Source of the DNA: Spongospora subterranea f. sp. subterranea
Lineage: Eukaryota; Endomyxa: Phytomyxea; Phytomyxea; Plasmodiophorida
Direction of reading: 5' to 3'
NCBI GenBank assembly: GCA_049724395.1
Contig: JAUGWO010000152.1
Location: 1 to 64,000, forward strand
Length of the DNA: 64,000 nucleotides
How positions within the stretch are numbered: the first letter of the stretch is position 1; the number at the start of each line of letters is the position of its first letter. A model generated the notes under the pieces. It saw only the letters and a program-made list of their open reading frames with translations. It searched no databases and had not been told where the DNA came from. Positions 11,263 to 23,257 of this stretch are shown here, in pieces. The position numbers were made by a program, and so were the translations under genes.

Positions 11263-13330
11263 CTACTTTTCCGTATTACCAGATTGTTGTAAATGGTTGT
11301 CTTTCAGTGTCTTAAACAGGGTTGTTTGCCATGCACGGCCTGCTTGTTTAAGTCCATATAGGGCTTTGTTTTGAAAGCAAACTTCGTTCTCCGCCCCTGG
11401 CTGAACGAAGCCCTCTGGCTGGGTCATGTAAATGGGTTCCAGCAGTTGTGCGTTTAAATATGCGATTCGAAAGTCCCTGTGTGATAATGGCCATTTGCAT
11501 TTCGATGCAAGGCTCACGATGAATCGCAGAGATGTGTCAACAGCTTCGCTGACGACGTTAATGATCGCAAGTCCACAACTGGATGGTTACTGATGCTCGG
11601 ACAAGATATCATATCGTGGCGATCAACCAAGCAGAATTCTGTGGCGTTATCAACTACTGAATCAGAATATATGGCCTGTTGTGATGCAGCAAAGGAAGCT
11701 ATTTGGATGAAGAACTTATATCAAGAAATGATTGAGAAGACCTGTCAACCTGTGATTATATTTCAACATAATCAGAGCGCAATTTTCTTAGGAAAGAATA
11801 ATGTTACACAACGACGCACAAAACATATTGATATTCGATATCATTTTATTCGTGAACAAGTTAAAGAAACGACGATCGATCTTCAGTATTGTAGTACAGA
11901 TAAGATAACAACAGACGTCTTAACAAAGCCACTGGGACCAAACTCATATAAGAAACATCGAGACGAAATTATAGTAACGTTCGAATCTGAAGGGGCGTGT
12001 CAGATAGAGACGATCCAAACATACATAACGTACTGTTGATCCAACGATCTGCTACTCGTACGATCTTTCATTACTTCTCGAAGATAAACGCTTCTTGTGC
12101 TTAGTTTTATTTATACGCTACCTGTCGTTACAATCATTAGGACGAAAGACAAAGAAGCGTTTAGTTAGAAGTTATGGAAGATCGAAATTTGTTGTAGGTC
12201 AGGAAAACTGAAAACGGAAGTCCCCTGACACCGGTGATTGGAATTCCGCCCATTTCGATTACTGCGAGTAACAAAAAGGATCAACAGTACGCTAGGATCG
12301 TCTCTATCTGACACGCCCCTTCGATTCGAAGCTTACTACAACTTCGTCTCGATGTTGCTTGAACGAGTTTGATCCCAGTGGTTTAGTCAAGATGTCTGCT
12401 GTTATCTTATCTGTACTGCAATATCGAAGTTCGATCGTCTTTTCTTTAACTTGTTCACGAATAAAATGATATCGAATATCAATATGTTTTGTGCGTCGTT
12501 GTGTAACATTATTCATTCCTAAGAAAATTGCGCTCTGATTATGTTGAAATATAATCACAGGTTGACAGGTCTTCTCAATCATTTCTTGATATAAGTTCTT
12601 CATCCAAATAGCTTCCTTTGCTGCATCACAACAGGCCATATATTCTGATTCAGTAGTTGATAACGCCACAGAATTCTGCTTGGTTGATCGCCACGATATG
12701 ATATCTTGTCCGAGCATCAATAACCATCCAGTTGTGGACTTGCGATCATTAACGTCGTCAGCGAAGCTGTTGTCGGCATAACAGGCGATTGTCTCATCAG
12801 GCCTGCCGAACATTAGTCCATAATTGTCGTTCCCTTCAGGTACTTAACAATGCCGTTCGAAAGTCCCTGTGTGATACTGGCCATTTGCGTTTCGATGCAA
12901 GGGTCACGATGAACCGCAGAGATGTGTAATTTAAGACAAATGAGAAAGTGTCGTATAATCAAGGCCATACCGTTGGGTAAAGCCACTGGGACCAAACTCA
13001 TCTAAAAAACATCGAGACGAAGTTATTGTAACGTTCGAATCGAAGGGGCGTGTCAGATAGAGACGATCCAAACGTACTGTTGATCCTACGATCTGCTACT
13101 CGTACGATCTTTTCATAACTTCTTGAATAAACGCTTCTGGTTTCGACCATTTGTATTTGTGCAGGGGGGGATTTTAAGCAGGGTGTGCGACTTTTAATTC
13201 AACGACCGGTAGCTTATAGATTAGGACAAAGCACAAGAAGCGTTTGTTCAACAAGTTATGAAAAGATCGTACGAGTAGCAGATCGTAGGATCAACAGTAC
13301 GTTTGGATCGTCTTTATCTGACATTGATTG
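11263..13330. mobile_element. Rearranged Copia fossil cluster with inverted RNase H copies
   Basis: A minus-strand reverse transcriptase scrap (AYLNAQLLEPIYMTQPEGF) is followed by two Copia RNase H segments facing each other, one on plus (about 11539-12043) and one on minus (about 12277-12780). The two are near-identical and have LTR-like remnants between them. A second inverted pair of short LTR pieces lies at about 13072-13137 and 13232-13303 (tactcgtacgatctttt and its complement). Motifs such as ESEYMACCDAAKEAIWMK and KHIDIRYHFIREQVKE identify the family. The cluster is broken many times and no unit is whole. Confidence 0.75.
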
Positions 13331-15160
13331 CATTAACGCAGATCCGCTATAGATTCGTTGACAGGCATGACTCGACATGGTGCTACATATCATCAACTCC
13401 ATGCACCAAATGAGGGGCGAGCGCCCAATACGACTAACTCCCTCCTGCATGGTTCCAATGGATCAGTGAATTGTGTCGAACTGAAAGGTACCACTCAACG
13501 ACCTGAGAACAAGGAAACCCCTTAATTGTCAAGAAGAGACCTGATCAACCGAAAGGGGCAACAAACGTGGATAACGGGGAGAGACAAAACTCCCAAGAAA
13601 TGCCAACGGTCACATTTGAATTGAAAAAGGCACCAGGCTAGATGGATTTGATCGGGAGGAGATCCTGAATCTCATGGCGAAGTATAAGGTTTATATGGGC
13701 GTATTTAATTCAAAATGTGACCGTTGGCATTTTCTTGGGGGCTTCGTCTCTCCCCGATGTAGTGTCTTCTGTTTGCATCATGACAGCTCGTTGATTCTCT
13801 GTCCTTGGCGCTTGGCTGCGCGAATCTTCACTTGAATCAATTTGAACAACTATACCAGTCGTACCGACATTCTAACATCACCTGCTATTCAACAGCTCTG
13901 TTGAAGCTTTCAGCCTTTGTCTTCCAAACATTCCAGCTCCTTCAGGTAATGTGGTTCCTTGTTCCGGCGATACTTCTTATATCTTCAAATCTAGACATAA
14001 TTGATAATACTAAGGTCATGTTTGGCGCGGCTTCTGCAACACGTCTATTCTCGGATGAATAAGCAGGGCGATTCCTTGACAAAAGAGTTGGCAAAAGGAA
14101 CAGAGTTTCTCTCTACCTGGGTTACTGAAGTCGAAAATTATACAAGCCAAGATTATTTGGATTCCATTTGAGGTCCTTGCTAAAATTTTATTTGAAATCG
14201 ACGGTGATTTTACTTTTGCTCATTTCAAAATGATTGTTGCAGGTATTGTGTCATTTTATTTTTGAATGCGTCTTAACATACGGGCACGACATAAAAGTCG
14301 TATCCGTTATTTTGACCGATTTTGGCGCAACAGTTTTGGTGTTAACCACGAGGGTGTTTTGATTATATGAGTACTTTGTTGTAGGAGCTGAGACAGCAAG
14401 TATTTATACTCAGTCATCATCAATGTCTCTGTAGACCACCATTGCCGCGTTGATTGCTGGTTTTGCAGAAGAACTGCATTGAAACTGCATTGCAACCAGG
14501 TTGTGATTCGGTATAAGAACTGTACATTTAAACAACAGGAACATCTCATCATCACAAATATTGCAAGCAAGTACAGACCCTAACGATCAAGGCTATGCCA
14601 CATTGAGTATTGTTGATTAGGTTGCTTATCGGATCGCGAGATGATAATGTGCCGCTGTTGATAGCACGACCAGTTTTTGTCCGGACACATTATATGTTTG
14701 TTTTGAATGGGGAATAACGCTTGATGGCAATATCAATAACAATATGCAATTGTTCATGATCTGTCAATTGTTCATGTAATTCCTACATAAAATGAGCTCT
14801 GTTGTGAAATACCGACAGCTCAACTCAGATTTGAGTTGCGTTTACCATTTTTTCACCGATTTCGCTGGTTTGTCTGAAGCTGTGGTTTTGGACCTGATTG
14901 CCACATAACCACATTTATCTGAGAGGATTGATCGTCGCTTTACAAAGGCGTTGCTGACGTCAACAGCACCTCCGATCTGCCGATGCCCCATTTTGAAACG
15001 GCCTTCATCCAACGACGCTCATCTTTTGTGATCATCCCACGGTTCGAGGGGTTGTTGATGACACTGTTGTTGTCCACATTATTTCTACTTCATTCCGGTC
15101 AGGTATTTGTGAAATGTTCGCTGTTGAATGGACAATGAGGAAAGGCTGATTTTATTGTTG
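13331..15160. other. Long intergenic stretch without a recognised gene
   Basis: Apart from the small hairpin element listed separately, I see no family signature, splice-supported reading frame or repeat here. Short reading frames (for example 13805-14062 plus and 14570-14307 minus) look like chance. Confidence 0.4.
13575..13756. repeat. MITE-like hairpin, about 180 bp
   Basis: Two ~50-bp inverted arms start cggggagagac at the left end and end gtctctccccg at the right. They enclose about 80 bp. The arms share 'aatgccaacggtcacattt' with few mismatches. It has no coding capacity. The size and layout fit a MITE, but no flanking target duplication was established. Confidence 0.5.
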
Positions 15161-15850
15161 TTATAGTTCAGGGAAACTGACCGGGATGGAATGGGTTGGT
15201 AGTCTCATTCCAGCTGGACGGGTTGGAGAATGTGATGCCATATCGTACGAGGACATCAATACCGGTTGGGCCAGGTAAACCAGCACAATCATCATCAATG
15301 TCGTGATCACCAACAGTACTGAAAACAGGCACAATGGAATGAACGGCGCGCTATACAGAACACCACTCGATGCAATATATCCAGAATTGACGGCCTACAA
15401 CCCACAATCACAACTTATTCAAAGGACGAGAAGCAAAACAAGGTGGTGAAAAGATTCCAATCTAAACAAATATCGTCTTGACGATAAATGATCAAATATG
15501 GAAGATTTCATGTCAAATAAACTGTGGATTGATTGGCCTTGGCGTGATATTACCGCAATAAGGGCAACATTGGCCAAAATAAAGTTGAGACCCAAAAATG
15601 TGCCAATATTGAAGGTAGTCCGATAGGCTGGATCAAATAGGAATGGGATGGCGATCAGGCTGGGGAATATGAACATGAAACTCATCCAGACCAGAACGAA
15701 CGTATCGGCGCTGGTCAGGAAGGTGACACTAGCACAGATCCAGGCTGTAATCGAGAAGGCAATTACAATAATCACGTGCAGAGCCCAGATCGATAACAGC
15801 CATTTCAATATGGGTGGTGATGCGTTCCAGGTCGATTTAGGGGACAACAT
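15161..15850 (-). CDS. Four-helix membrane protein A, about 176 aa, two exons
   Basis: Exon 1 (15850-15554) starts MLSPKSTWNASP and exon 2 (15394-15161) starts AVNSGYIASS. The intron (GTAATA...TTGTAG, 160 nt) keeps the frame. Four hydrophobic segments are visible: WLLSIWALHVIIVIAF, FVLVWMSFMFIFPSLIAIP, FILANVALIAV, and FIPLCLFSVLLVITTLMMIVLVYL. The tail is short and hydrophilic. A paralog lies 3 kb away at 18825 with the same intron position, so this is a local gene family. The architecture recalls small tetraspan membrane proteins, but I do not recognise the family and assign no function. The first in-frame ATG is at 15850; upstream codons have no ATG. Confidence 0.65.
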
Positions 15851-16259
15851 CGCCGAATGATCGGTCGTTTTCCTAATTCTCGGGAAAACGGATGGGCGAA
15901 TTGGTGGACCATATATCCTTATGGACAGGAAACTTGACAAAGATTAAGAGATCAATGAGAGAACGACAGCACATGATGACCTTTGACCGGTGTATGAACA
16001 CACAGTGTAATCTTTGACCAGAGATTACGATTGAGAATGGAACAGCAAATCAACGATATTTGGAAGCGGCAAGACGGCAAAAATATTGGGGAGTTTTCGG
16101 ACATTTGAGGAAAGTTTGCTCCCGATTGAATTTAGTCCATAAAAACGCGCCCATAATTCCAACCGGTCAATAACAACAAGGTACTCTTGATAACGATATA
16201 GCAATGTTCATCGGTAGACGAGTGATGATGACGGCGACACCAATCGTGGAAATTCAGAT
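15851..16259. other. Intergenic, nothing recognised
   Basis: Upstream region of membrane protein A, up to a Copia gag scrap. No feature is supported. Confidence 0.35.
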
Positions 16260-18333
16260 AAGAGGTGGACACCATAAGGTTCAACACCAGGCTTGAACCT
16301 GATCCCAGAGTTGATGCCACTAATTGGGAAATTTTGAGGCGCAATATTGAGGCCTAATTCACCGATTTATACATGAGCCAAGCACCGGATCAACACTGAA
16401 CGACGAAATGAACGTGCAGCGTTGGCGGATGATCATCATGCATCTGGCACAGGTGCGGTACAAGCAGATCAGCGACTGTGCGACAACCAAACAAGCGTGG
16501 CGATGTTGCAAACCATTTACGACGAAGCAAAACCAAAAGGTGAATCTGGGGCTATATTTATCGAGTATATTCCAACCGGAAGGATTTCTCAAGCAGAGCG
16601 GGCACCATAAGGACTGTTCACTTGAGAAATCCAGACAATTATGCGCCGCCGAGTCGCCTCTTTGTTTCGTCGTAAATGGTTTGCAATTTTCGCAACACTT
16701 GATCAGTTCTCGTGGTGCATTTTGAGTAAGCATTGGGTGAGATCCTTATTAATTCATCATTATGATCAACATATCGCTCCCTAAAAACTCTTAAGCGAGA
16801 TTGATTTATGATCGAGGATGGACATCTTGTTGGTTCCTTCAGGGATTGCTTAAAGTCGACTGATTTGATCGCTTCTACAAGTTCAGGTTGCCATGTTCGC
16901 CCTGATTGTTTCAGTCCGTACATGGCTTTGCTAAGCAGACATATTTGGTCGCCGCCGTGCTCAACCAAGCCTTCCAGACGTTAGAGGTAGATCGGGGTCA
17001 ATAAGGGAGCGTTGAAATACGCGGTTGTAAAATCGAAGGGGTGAATCATCAAGTTCAGGCTGGTCGCGATGCAGATAAGAATGCGGATGGAGACTCCTGT
17101 AATCACGGTTGATCAAGTTTCATGATAATCAACGCCGTACTGTTGGGTATAGCCTTTCCACAAATCGAGCTTTGTAACGCTCGTCGCCGTTCGGGAGTCG
17201 CTTCTTGGTAAAGATTCAGCGTGATGCATTGCTTTCGAGTATGCAGGCAAAATGGGGAGTGTCCATGCACCATGTTTGCGGTGTGGTTCAAGTTCGTCTA
17301 ATGCAGCTGCGTGCCATTGAGTCGCGCCTGGTCTCATCTTTGCGACAGTGTGATTTCGGGGGTATTCGGCAGAGGCGTACAGTAGTTCCCGCAGATGATG
17401 TTGTTTAATCCTTGAGGGTCGATGGTCTGGAGTGGATCGGGGGTGCTTTCCAGTGTCGATGCATCGGTGGTCGCACGGAATGAATGCTCGTTGAAAGTGA
17501 CATCTCGTCGAACGCAGATTGTCTTAATCTCAATGTGCTGTAGCATGTAGTTTCTCTTTTGATATGGCGCGTTGCCGAAGAAGGCCTTAGATGATGTACG
17601 TGCGGTCTAAATCCGATCCGAGTTCATGTGGGGTGCGACAGTTGATTCGTTGCGGCGGGAGGCGGTTCATTGTATAGACAGAATTGTATTCTTCGAATGA
17701 CCAGTAATCGTAAGGCAGTTTCGATATTTGATTAAGGTGCATCGTGCCATTGCTCCATGATCGTCTGGTTTCTTCGCTCGGCTTGTCCATATTGTTGTGA
17801 GCTGTGTGGAACGGGTCGCTAATGCTTGATGCTCTTAAACGTTGTCACTCTCTGTGTCGCCTCTAATTGGCTGTTGGTGATGAATAGCTTTGTTGCGTTG
17901 AGTTCCTCTTCCGCGCTCCTGTGTTTCAACCACGTTATTCCTGTCGAGGAAGGAAATAGGTAGTTAAAGGTGATGTGGTAGCGATACCATCGCGGCTTGG
18001 TACTAGGAAATGGTCCTTTGATGTCGAATGATATGATTTCAAAGGGTCGTGTGGGTTTGGTCAATGGCTGCTTGCGTGACCTTTCGTCAACGCGGATGCC
18101 GGATGTCTGTTGGGCTTGTTTTTGCAATTTAGTTCAGGATGATGTATGCGACAGTCTTTATCGGAGTGGTTCATCATCTTGCAATTCGAGCAAGACTTCG
18201 GTGATTTATTGAAACTTCTTAATCGAAAACTTAACGTTGGAATTTCCGAGTTTAGGTTGCCCAAGTCTGTTTGCGGTATGTATGCCGTCTCCGAACCTCC
18301 ATCGTGTTCTGCAATTAGTAACAGATTAGTCAA
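16260..18333 (-). mobile_element. Old Copia fossil (mostly minus strand)
   Basis: Minus-strand pieces are in element order from right to left: a gag knuckle (CSNCKMMNHSDKDCRIHH), the integrase region (FEIISFDIKGPF, TMNRLPPQ), and reverse transcriptase scraps (KAMYGLKQSGRTW). A plus-strand gag scrap lies at about 16270-16640, so at least two insertions have mixed. The copy has many breaks and no LTR pair was found. It is much older than the element at 28211-32416. It separates the two paralogous membrane-protein genes. Confidence 0.7.
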
Positions 18334-18727
18334 TCTCGGTATCGTGTTTACCTGTCATGCCTGGGCAGCCGTATTTACGTGTCCAGACGATCAGTCAATC
18401 TCGGTATCGTGTTTACCTGTCATTCCTGGGCAGCCGTCTTTACGTGTCCAGACGATCAGTCAATCTCGGTATCGTGTTTACCTGTCATGCCTGGGCAGCC
18501 GTATTTACGTGTCCAGACGATCAGTCAACCTCGGTATCGTGTTTTCCTGTCATGCCTGGGCAGCCGTTTTTACGTGTCCAGACGATCAGTCAATCTCGGT
18601 ATCGTGTTTACCTGTCATGCCTGGGCAGCCTTCTTTACGTGTCCAGACGATCAGTCAATCTCGGTATCGTGTTTACCTGTCATGCCTGGGCAGCCGTATA
18701 TACGTGTCCAGACGATCAGTCAATCTT
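18325..18727. repeat. 65-bp minisatellite, about six copies
   Basis: Tandem units begin cagtcaatctcggtatcgtg and end acgtgtccagacgat. Starts at 18392, 18457 and onward are 65 bp apart. Units differ by only one to three bases. The array lies at the gag end of the Copia fossil. Because 65 is not a multiple of three, the frames rotate through the units; long reading frames here are repeat artefacts. Confidence 0.9.
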
Positions 18728-18824
18728 TGGGTGTTTTTCTAAAACCTCAAACGCAGTCTCATTATACTCTCGACGAAAACAGGATGATAAATTGAATCGA
18801 TGTGCGATGTCATATAAAGGTGTA

Positions 18825-19512
18825 TTACCCAACACGTGGGGGCTGTTCGATAATTTGACGAGGAAGCACGCTGGGAGCTGACTTGTCTCGCTGCTCGTAT
18901 TCTTCCTCGTTCGTATAGGGCATCACGTTTGGGTTCTTCCTGTACGTTTCGGCAAGAATTGTTTGGGCGACGAACGTCAGAATCGCCTCAACCAACGTAG
19001 TCAACGTCAACAGAGCCGCGAATACTGTCACTACCACGAAAGGTGGGCTACGTGGGCTTTGATGTGATGCGATATATCCTGCATTGACAGCCTGAAACAA
19101 ACCCATTTCAGAATACAAGTTCACTCCCAACAAAAAAAAACAAAAGGTTTCATGAAGAGCAAATTTGTTACGAAAACAACCAGTGAGGAGAAGTTGAAAA
19201 ATCGTTGACGAAATAGGTTGAAGGAAAGGCAAATATTGTACTGTTATGAGGGCAACCGACGTCAAGATGACGTTAAAACCGAAGAAGAGGCCGATATTGC
19301 TGGAGTATCGGAAGTTTCTATCGAACACGAGCATGAAACTGAACAGGCCCGGGAATATAAACAGGAACGTCGTCCAAACAAGGACGAAAGAGCCGGCCCT
19401 GTTGATCTGCACGTTGATGGCGGCGACCCATGTCGAGATCGAAGAAGCCGATCACACACATCACATGCAGGCCCCAGATCATCCAGAGAAGCCATCTGCC
19501 TATCACCGATTT
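18825..19512 (-). pseudogene. Four-helix membrane protein B, paralog of 15161-15850, frame-damaged
   Basis: Exon 2 (19091-18825) begins AVNAGYIASHQ, matching AVNSGYIASS of the paralog. The intron 19241-19092 (GTACAA...TTTCAG) is at the same place. Exon 1 shows FVLVWTTFLFIFPG and FGFNVILTSVALIT, again parallel to the paralog. Upstream, WLLWMIWGLHVMCVIGF aligns with WLLSIWALHVIIVIAF but is joined by one extra T near 19440, and no ATG precedes it in that frame. It is either a recent pseudogene or carries sequence errors. The C-terminal tail is longer and acidic (NEEEYEQRDK) compared with the paralog. Confidence 0.6.
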
Positions 19513-19579
19513 GATCAATGACCTCGTCGCTGGTGTGCTGCAGGGTCATGCTGGTGGCGTCTCTTCTCATGACAACCAC

Positions 19580-20353
19580 TCTGTTGGTTTATGAGCTCTT
19601 GTTCCTCTGGTCTCTGTAGCACACCTTCGAAAAGTTGATAACAGCGATTGCAGCTTTAACAATTTCAAGCAATGTATAAAAACAAAGTTGATCATAAACA
19701 CTCCGGTCGTTTTCAGTTAACATCCCAGAAAATCACCTGGACGACAAGAAGATACACCTACCGGGAGGTCTTGTGAGAATAAGGAGCAAAACTAGTAAAC
19801 AGTGAGGTGTACATTTTTGAAGGAACAACGATTGCAGCAAAGGAAGGACTAAGCGAATCGACGTACGATATCACTTTATCCCCCGTTTCAGGATCGCCAT
19901 CATCGATGGCAATGGTCAACCGACAACTTCAAGAAACCTCTCAGAGAACGAGGGTCTAAACCTCACCCAGCAACTATACGCTTCAACTCTGAAAGCTACT
20001 GTACTTTTCTCGATCACGACGTGGCTGGCCGACCTCAGATCTAAAAAAAACGTCCTCAAGAGGCATTGGATGGCCATCGTTGATCGTTGTGTCTTGTCAG
20101 CCTTTTTTATCTCGTGTTTTCCTGTCGACATGGGGAGAAGGTGTCCGCTTCCGAGACACATGATGGCAAGCGCAACGCCAAAAGTGATCGGTACGCCCAA
20201 CACGTTTTTAGCGAACGTCTGAACTTTGAGCCGCGATTGCAACGTTGAATCAACACGCTGACTCACAATTGTGTTGTGAGTGGGACGTTGAACAATTGAA
20301 AATATATATTTATTTCTGTAGGTTTATGCAAGAATATATAATGGAATTAGGCA
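19580..20353. other. Intergenic between membrane protein B and the SNARE
   Basis: No gene is supported. A minus-strand reading frame (20266-19916) has one hydrophobic stretch but no splice or family support. Confidence 0.35.
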
Positions 20354-21495
20354 TTATTTGCTGACCGAACTAGAGGAACTGATGCGCGGATAGATGACCT
20401 GCCAGAATAAGATGAAGATGAGCGCCAAGATAATGAGAAACGACATCAGCCATATCAATTTATCAGTCGCCAAACGTCTTCCCATACGTTTCGCTAAAAA
20501 CAGTGACCGTTCAACGTTGTCTTCAATTGCATACGCCTCGTCATGGATCACACCCAACTGTTCCGTTTGCAATTTCAGTTTGGCAGCAGTACTACAAGAA
20601 GCAACGCACGATCAGAAAACAAAACGCAACGCAATGTTTCCAAAACAATTGTCGAACCATCAATGAACAGTGAAATCAATTGTGCACGAAACGCTACAAA
20701 TCGAAAAATTCCAGAAACAGCGATATAGGACATATTGATATCAAAAACGTTATGTGGTTCATGTGGCGTTGAGACCGTACAGTTCCATTTCATTAGAAAA
20801 AAAAAACTTGTTTGTTATTGATATTTTATCGCGTCATTGCTGTCGTTTTTTGAAAGCAATACTACACAAAACCTGCAACCGAAATCAAATTAAAAACAAC
20901 AACAATAGCAAACGTACTGCTGAAAAAAAGAAAGGCCGAATACATGAAGCTCAAAGAAACCAGGAGAATATGATGAAGCATTGAAAGCTTACTCTTGACC
21001 GACAACCTTAGTATCCTCAAGAATCCTAATAGTTCTGTCGCCGGCGCTCTCTGTCTCACCCATCAGCCCTTTGCCATAGTCAATCAGCGACTTTTCGGTT
21101 ACGACTACACACGTATCAACGCGTTCTTCTGGGATCAGTGCCTCGCCGACTTCAGTCTTGGCCCAGGTCAATTCTCTGGTCACAGTTTTGATCGACTCTT
21201 GCACTGCGCGAACATTCTGCATAAAACCAGAGAAAGTTAGCGGAAATTATGGGTCACACCATTTATAGAATCAAACCTTTCGCCAAGCAGAAGCCTGTTC
21301 AACAGGGAGCGTTCTGACCTCAGCCCGAAACGCTTGGAAATCCTTGTCCATGCGGGCGAGCAGCCTGTCGATGCGGGTGATAAGAGCAAGTTTATCATCG
21401 GTATTGCGGAGCGACGACAGCTGGCTGAGCTGGCCTTCGGCGCGGGCCAGACTCTCGATGATTTCCTCGTGCCGAAGCACGACGCAATCCGTCAT
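20354..21495 (-). CDS. Qb-SNARE of Vti1/NPSN type, 226 aa
   Basis: Three exons: 21495-21277, 21216-20993 and 20591-20354. The introns are 60 nt (GTTTGA...ATGCAG) and 401 nt (GTAAGC...CTTGTAG). The N-terminal ~100 residues are helical (SLARAEGQLSQLSSL; FQAFRAEVRTLPVEQ), like the three-helix domain of Vti1. The SNARE motif runs from about residue 130: RILEDTKVVGQ, then LKLQTEQLGVIHDEAYAIEDN with the central-layer Gln, then AKRMGRRLATDKLIW. A single C-terminal anchor (LMSFLIILALIFILFWQVIY) follows. Such proteins supply one helix of the four-helix bundle driving membrane fusion at Golgi, endosome or cell plate. The length matches the family. Whether it is Vti1 or the plant/protist NPSN class needs a tree. 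Confidence 0.85.
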
Positions 21496-21520
21496 TGACG
21501 ACCAGCGATAAAATATGACT

Positions 21521-21838
21521 TTACCTGGCGATAAACTCAAAATTATCTATAGTGGTTATTACTGTCCTGTAGTAACCGATTTGCGGAATTTTTCGATGAC
21601 ATTGCCGATCCTCCGGAAACTGCGAGACTGGGACTTGGTACTTGTGTGAAAAACGCAAACGTAATTGGTCTTCGCCACAAGTTAGTTCCGACGTGAGTTG
21701 ACGTTCCAGCCGTTGTTGGTGAGCATCTCTGGCACAAATTTGAGGACTATGTCGGTGCAACTTGATTGAATGGGTCCTGATTTGGCCTCTCAGGGCCATG
21801 TCAGTAATTCCAGTGCTAGGGCAACGGCCCTTATCCAT
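21521..21838 (-). CDS. Hypothetical 105-aa reading frame upstream of the SNARE
   Basis: An uninterrupted frame from ATG at 21838 to TAA, ending 25 nt before the SNARE ATG on the same strand. The product is basic (IRTHSIKLHRHSPQICARD) with no membrane helix or known motif. A GTAAAG lies right at its end, so it could also be a 5' exon. I do not recognise it, and chance is quite possible. Confidence 0.2.
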   Translation of the reverse strand: MDKGRCPSTGITDMALRGQIRTHSIKLHRHSPQICARDAHQQRLERQLTSELTCGEDQLRLRFSHKYQVPVSQFPEDRQCHRKIPQIGYYRTVITTIDNFEFIAR

Positions 21839-23257
21839 GAATGAATGTCATGTCTGTCTCTCTTGACTACGATCAAGAAATGCTTGGAATGTGTTTCTGG
21901 ATGAGAACCGATGACGTAGCTACCGCGTGAGCCCCCCTTGCGCCAACCCAACCCGTCCACACGCCTGTTTCAGAACCTCTGACAGGGATCCGAAAAGTCA
22001 GGACCCATGCAACCATGTTTGTATTGACACTTCCCCAACATCGTGAAGGTATCATGGAACCACTCGATGGACTTCGCCAAAATTACCATAATGACAACTT
22101 GTTTTCGTTTTCAAGTGGGTGGGCTCGTGTCGTCGCAGTTAAAATTGTTCTGCGTCCGTAAAACTGGCGACAACAATGCTGTGAGCGTATGCCTTTCGTT
22201 AGGTACAGTAATGAAATATTATCCTAGCAAACCCCACAATGTTAATATAAATAGGTGGCCGTGTTCCCTTTATTCGGCAATATGCCCTCTTGAACCCCGC
22301 AAACCGTAGAGGGTTTTTTATTTGAATTGACGGAACAGTTTCTGCCGGTGCAGACTTTGATGTTCTCATAACAAGTCGTGACCTCTTGAATTTGTGGTTT
22401 GACGCGGTACGATATGTTGAACAATTGCACAAGGTGTTGTTCGTGAACACTTGTTGACATATTGACCAAGCGGATTCGAACCTGAAACAACTAAACTAGA
22501 GAAATAGGGTCATCTCCCGAGGAAATGACTTAATTTAGCTGTGTAAAAACTGAGTCATCTTCGCCATCTTTGTATCGACAACGCTGGGTCATTCGTAGAT
22601 GTTCTGGAACCTCAGCTGTTTGTGCCGATGAGCCCTCGAAGAGACAATAACCACCTCAATATGCCTTTTTGCAAGGCATTCGGATACATGTGCTACAGGT
22701 TCGGTCACCAAGCTGGAAGATCCTCTGTTAAGGAATGGATGGAACACCAATCCAAGCACATTACATCTGTCAACAAGTCTCTTGTTATCCTTTACAATGG
22801 GGACTTAGTTGGCAATCGGTAGTTCCCGATTAGCAATTAATGATGATAACACTCTCTGAAGCTGCAATTTACACTACCCTGTCGTTGTATTAGGCACGCT
22901 GGCTGATTTATTTATTCGTAATGAACAACACATCTGACATATTACATACGAGGGTAAAGAGCACATTTTTAGGTGAACCAATTGCCCTATGTTCACACAT
23001 ATTTTCCAGACATAATTGAAAGGTACGATTATTGCTCAAAAAGAGGAGAAAAAAGCGACGGCTCAGAAGGCTACCTTTGAAGTCTTCAAGATGGCGGAAT
23101 GCCAATTGTGTTCGCAAGGCTTGAATTCAGCCGTATTGAAATTACGAAAACACCGTCCGACTTTGAATGGTGTTGGTTCTAACAAAGCACCTATAACGTG
23201 CGTAAAGACCACATGAATGGTCGCTGAGGCGCCAATAATCGGTCATATTGTAAAGCA
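21839..23257. other. Intergenic, no confident gene
   Basis: Several short frames occur. A minus-strand stretch near 22478-22250 starts after a plausible splice acceptor (GTTTCAG) and reads VRIRLVNMSTSVHEQHL, but no partner exons were found. Nothing else is supported. Confidence 0.35.

Noticed and set aside
12050-12290. tRNA gene between the inverted Copia ends, expected if both elements targeted one
   Set aside because: I looked for a TTCRA loop with flanking stems on both strands and found none.
18146-18881. Overlapping long frames (138-198 codons) across the 65-bp minisatellite
   Set aside because: Periodic translation of a tandem repeat, with no start context or homology.
22430-22510. 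Possible second tRNA gene (gattcgaacc on plus)
   Set aside because: The T-stem does not pair beyond two bases, and no anticodon arm or acceptor fits.
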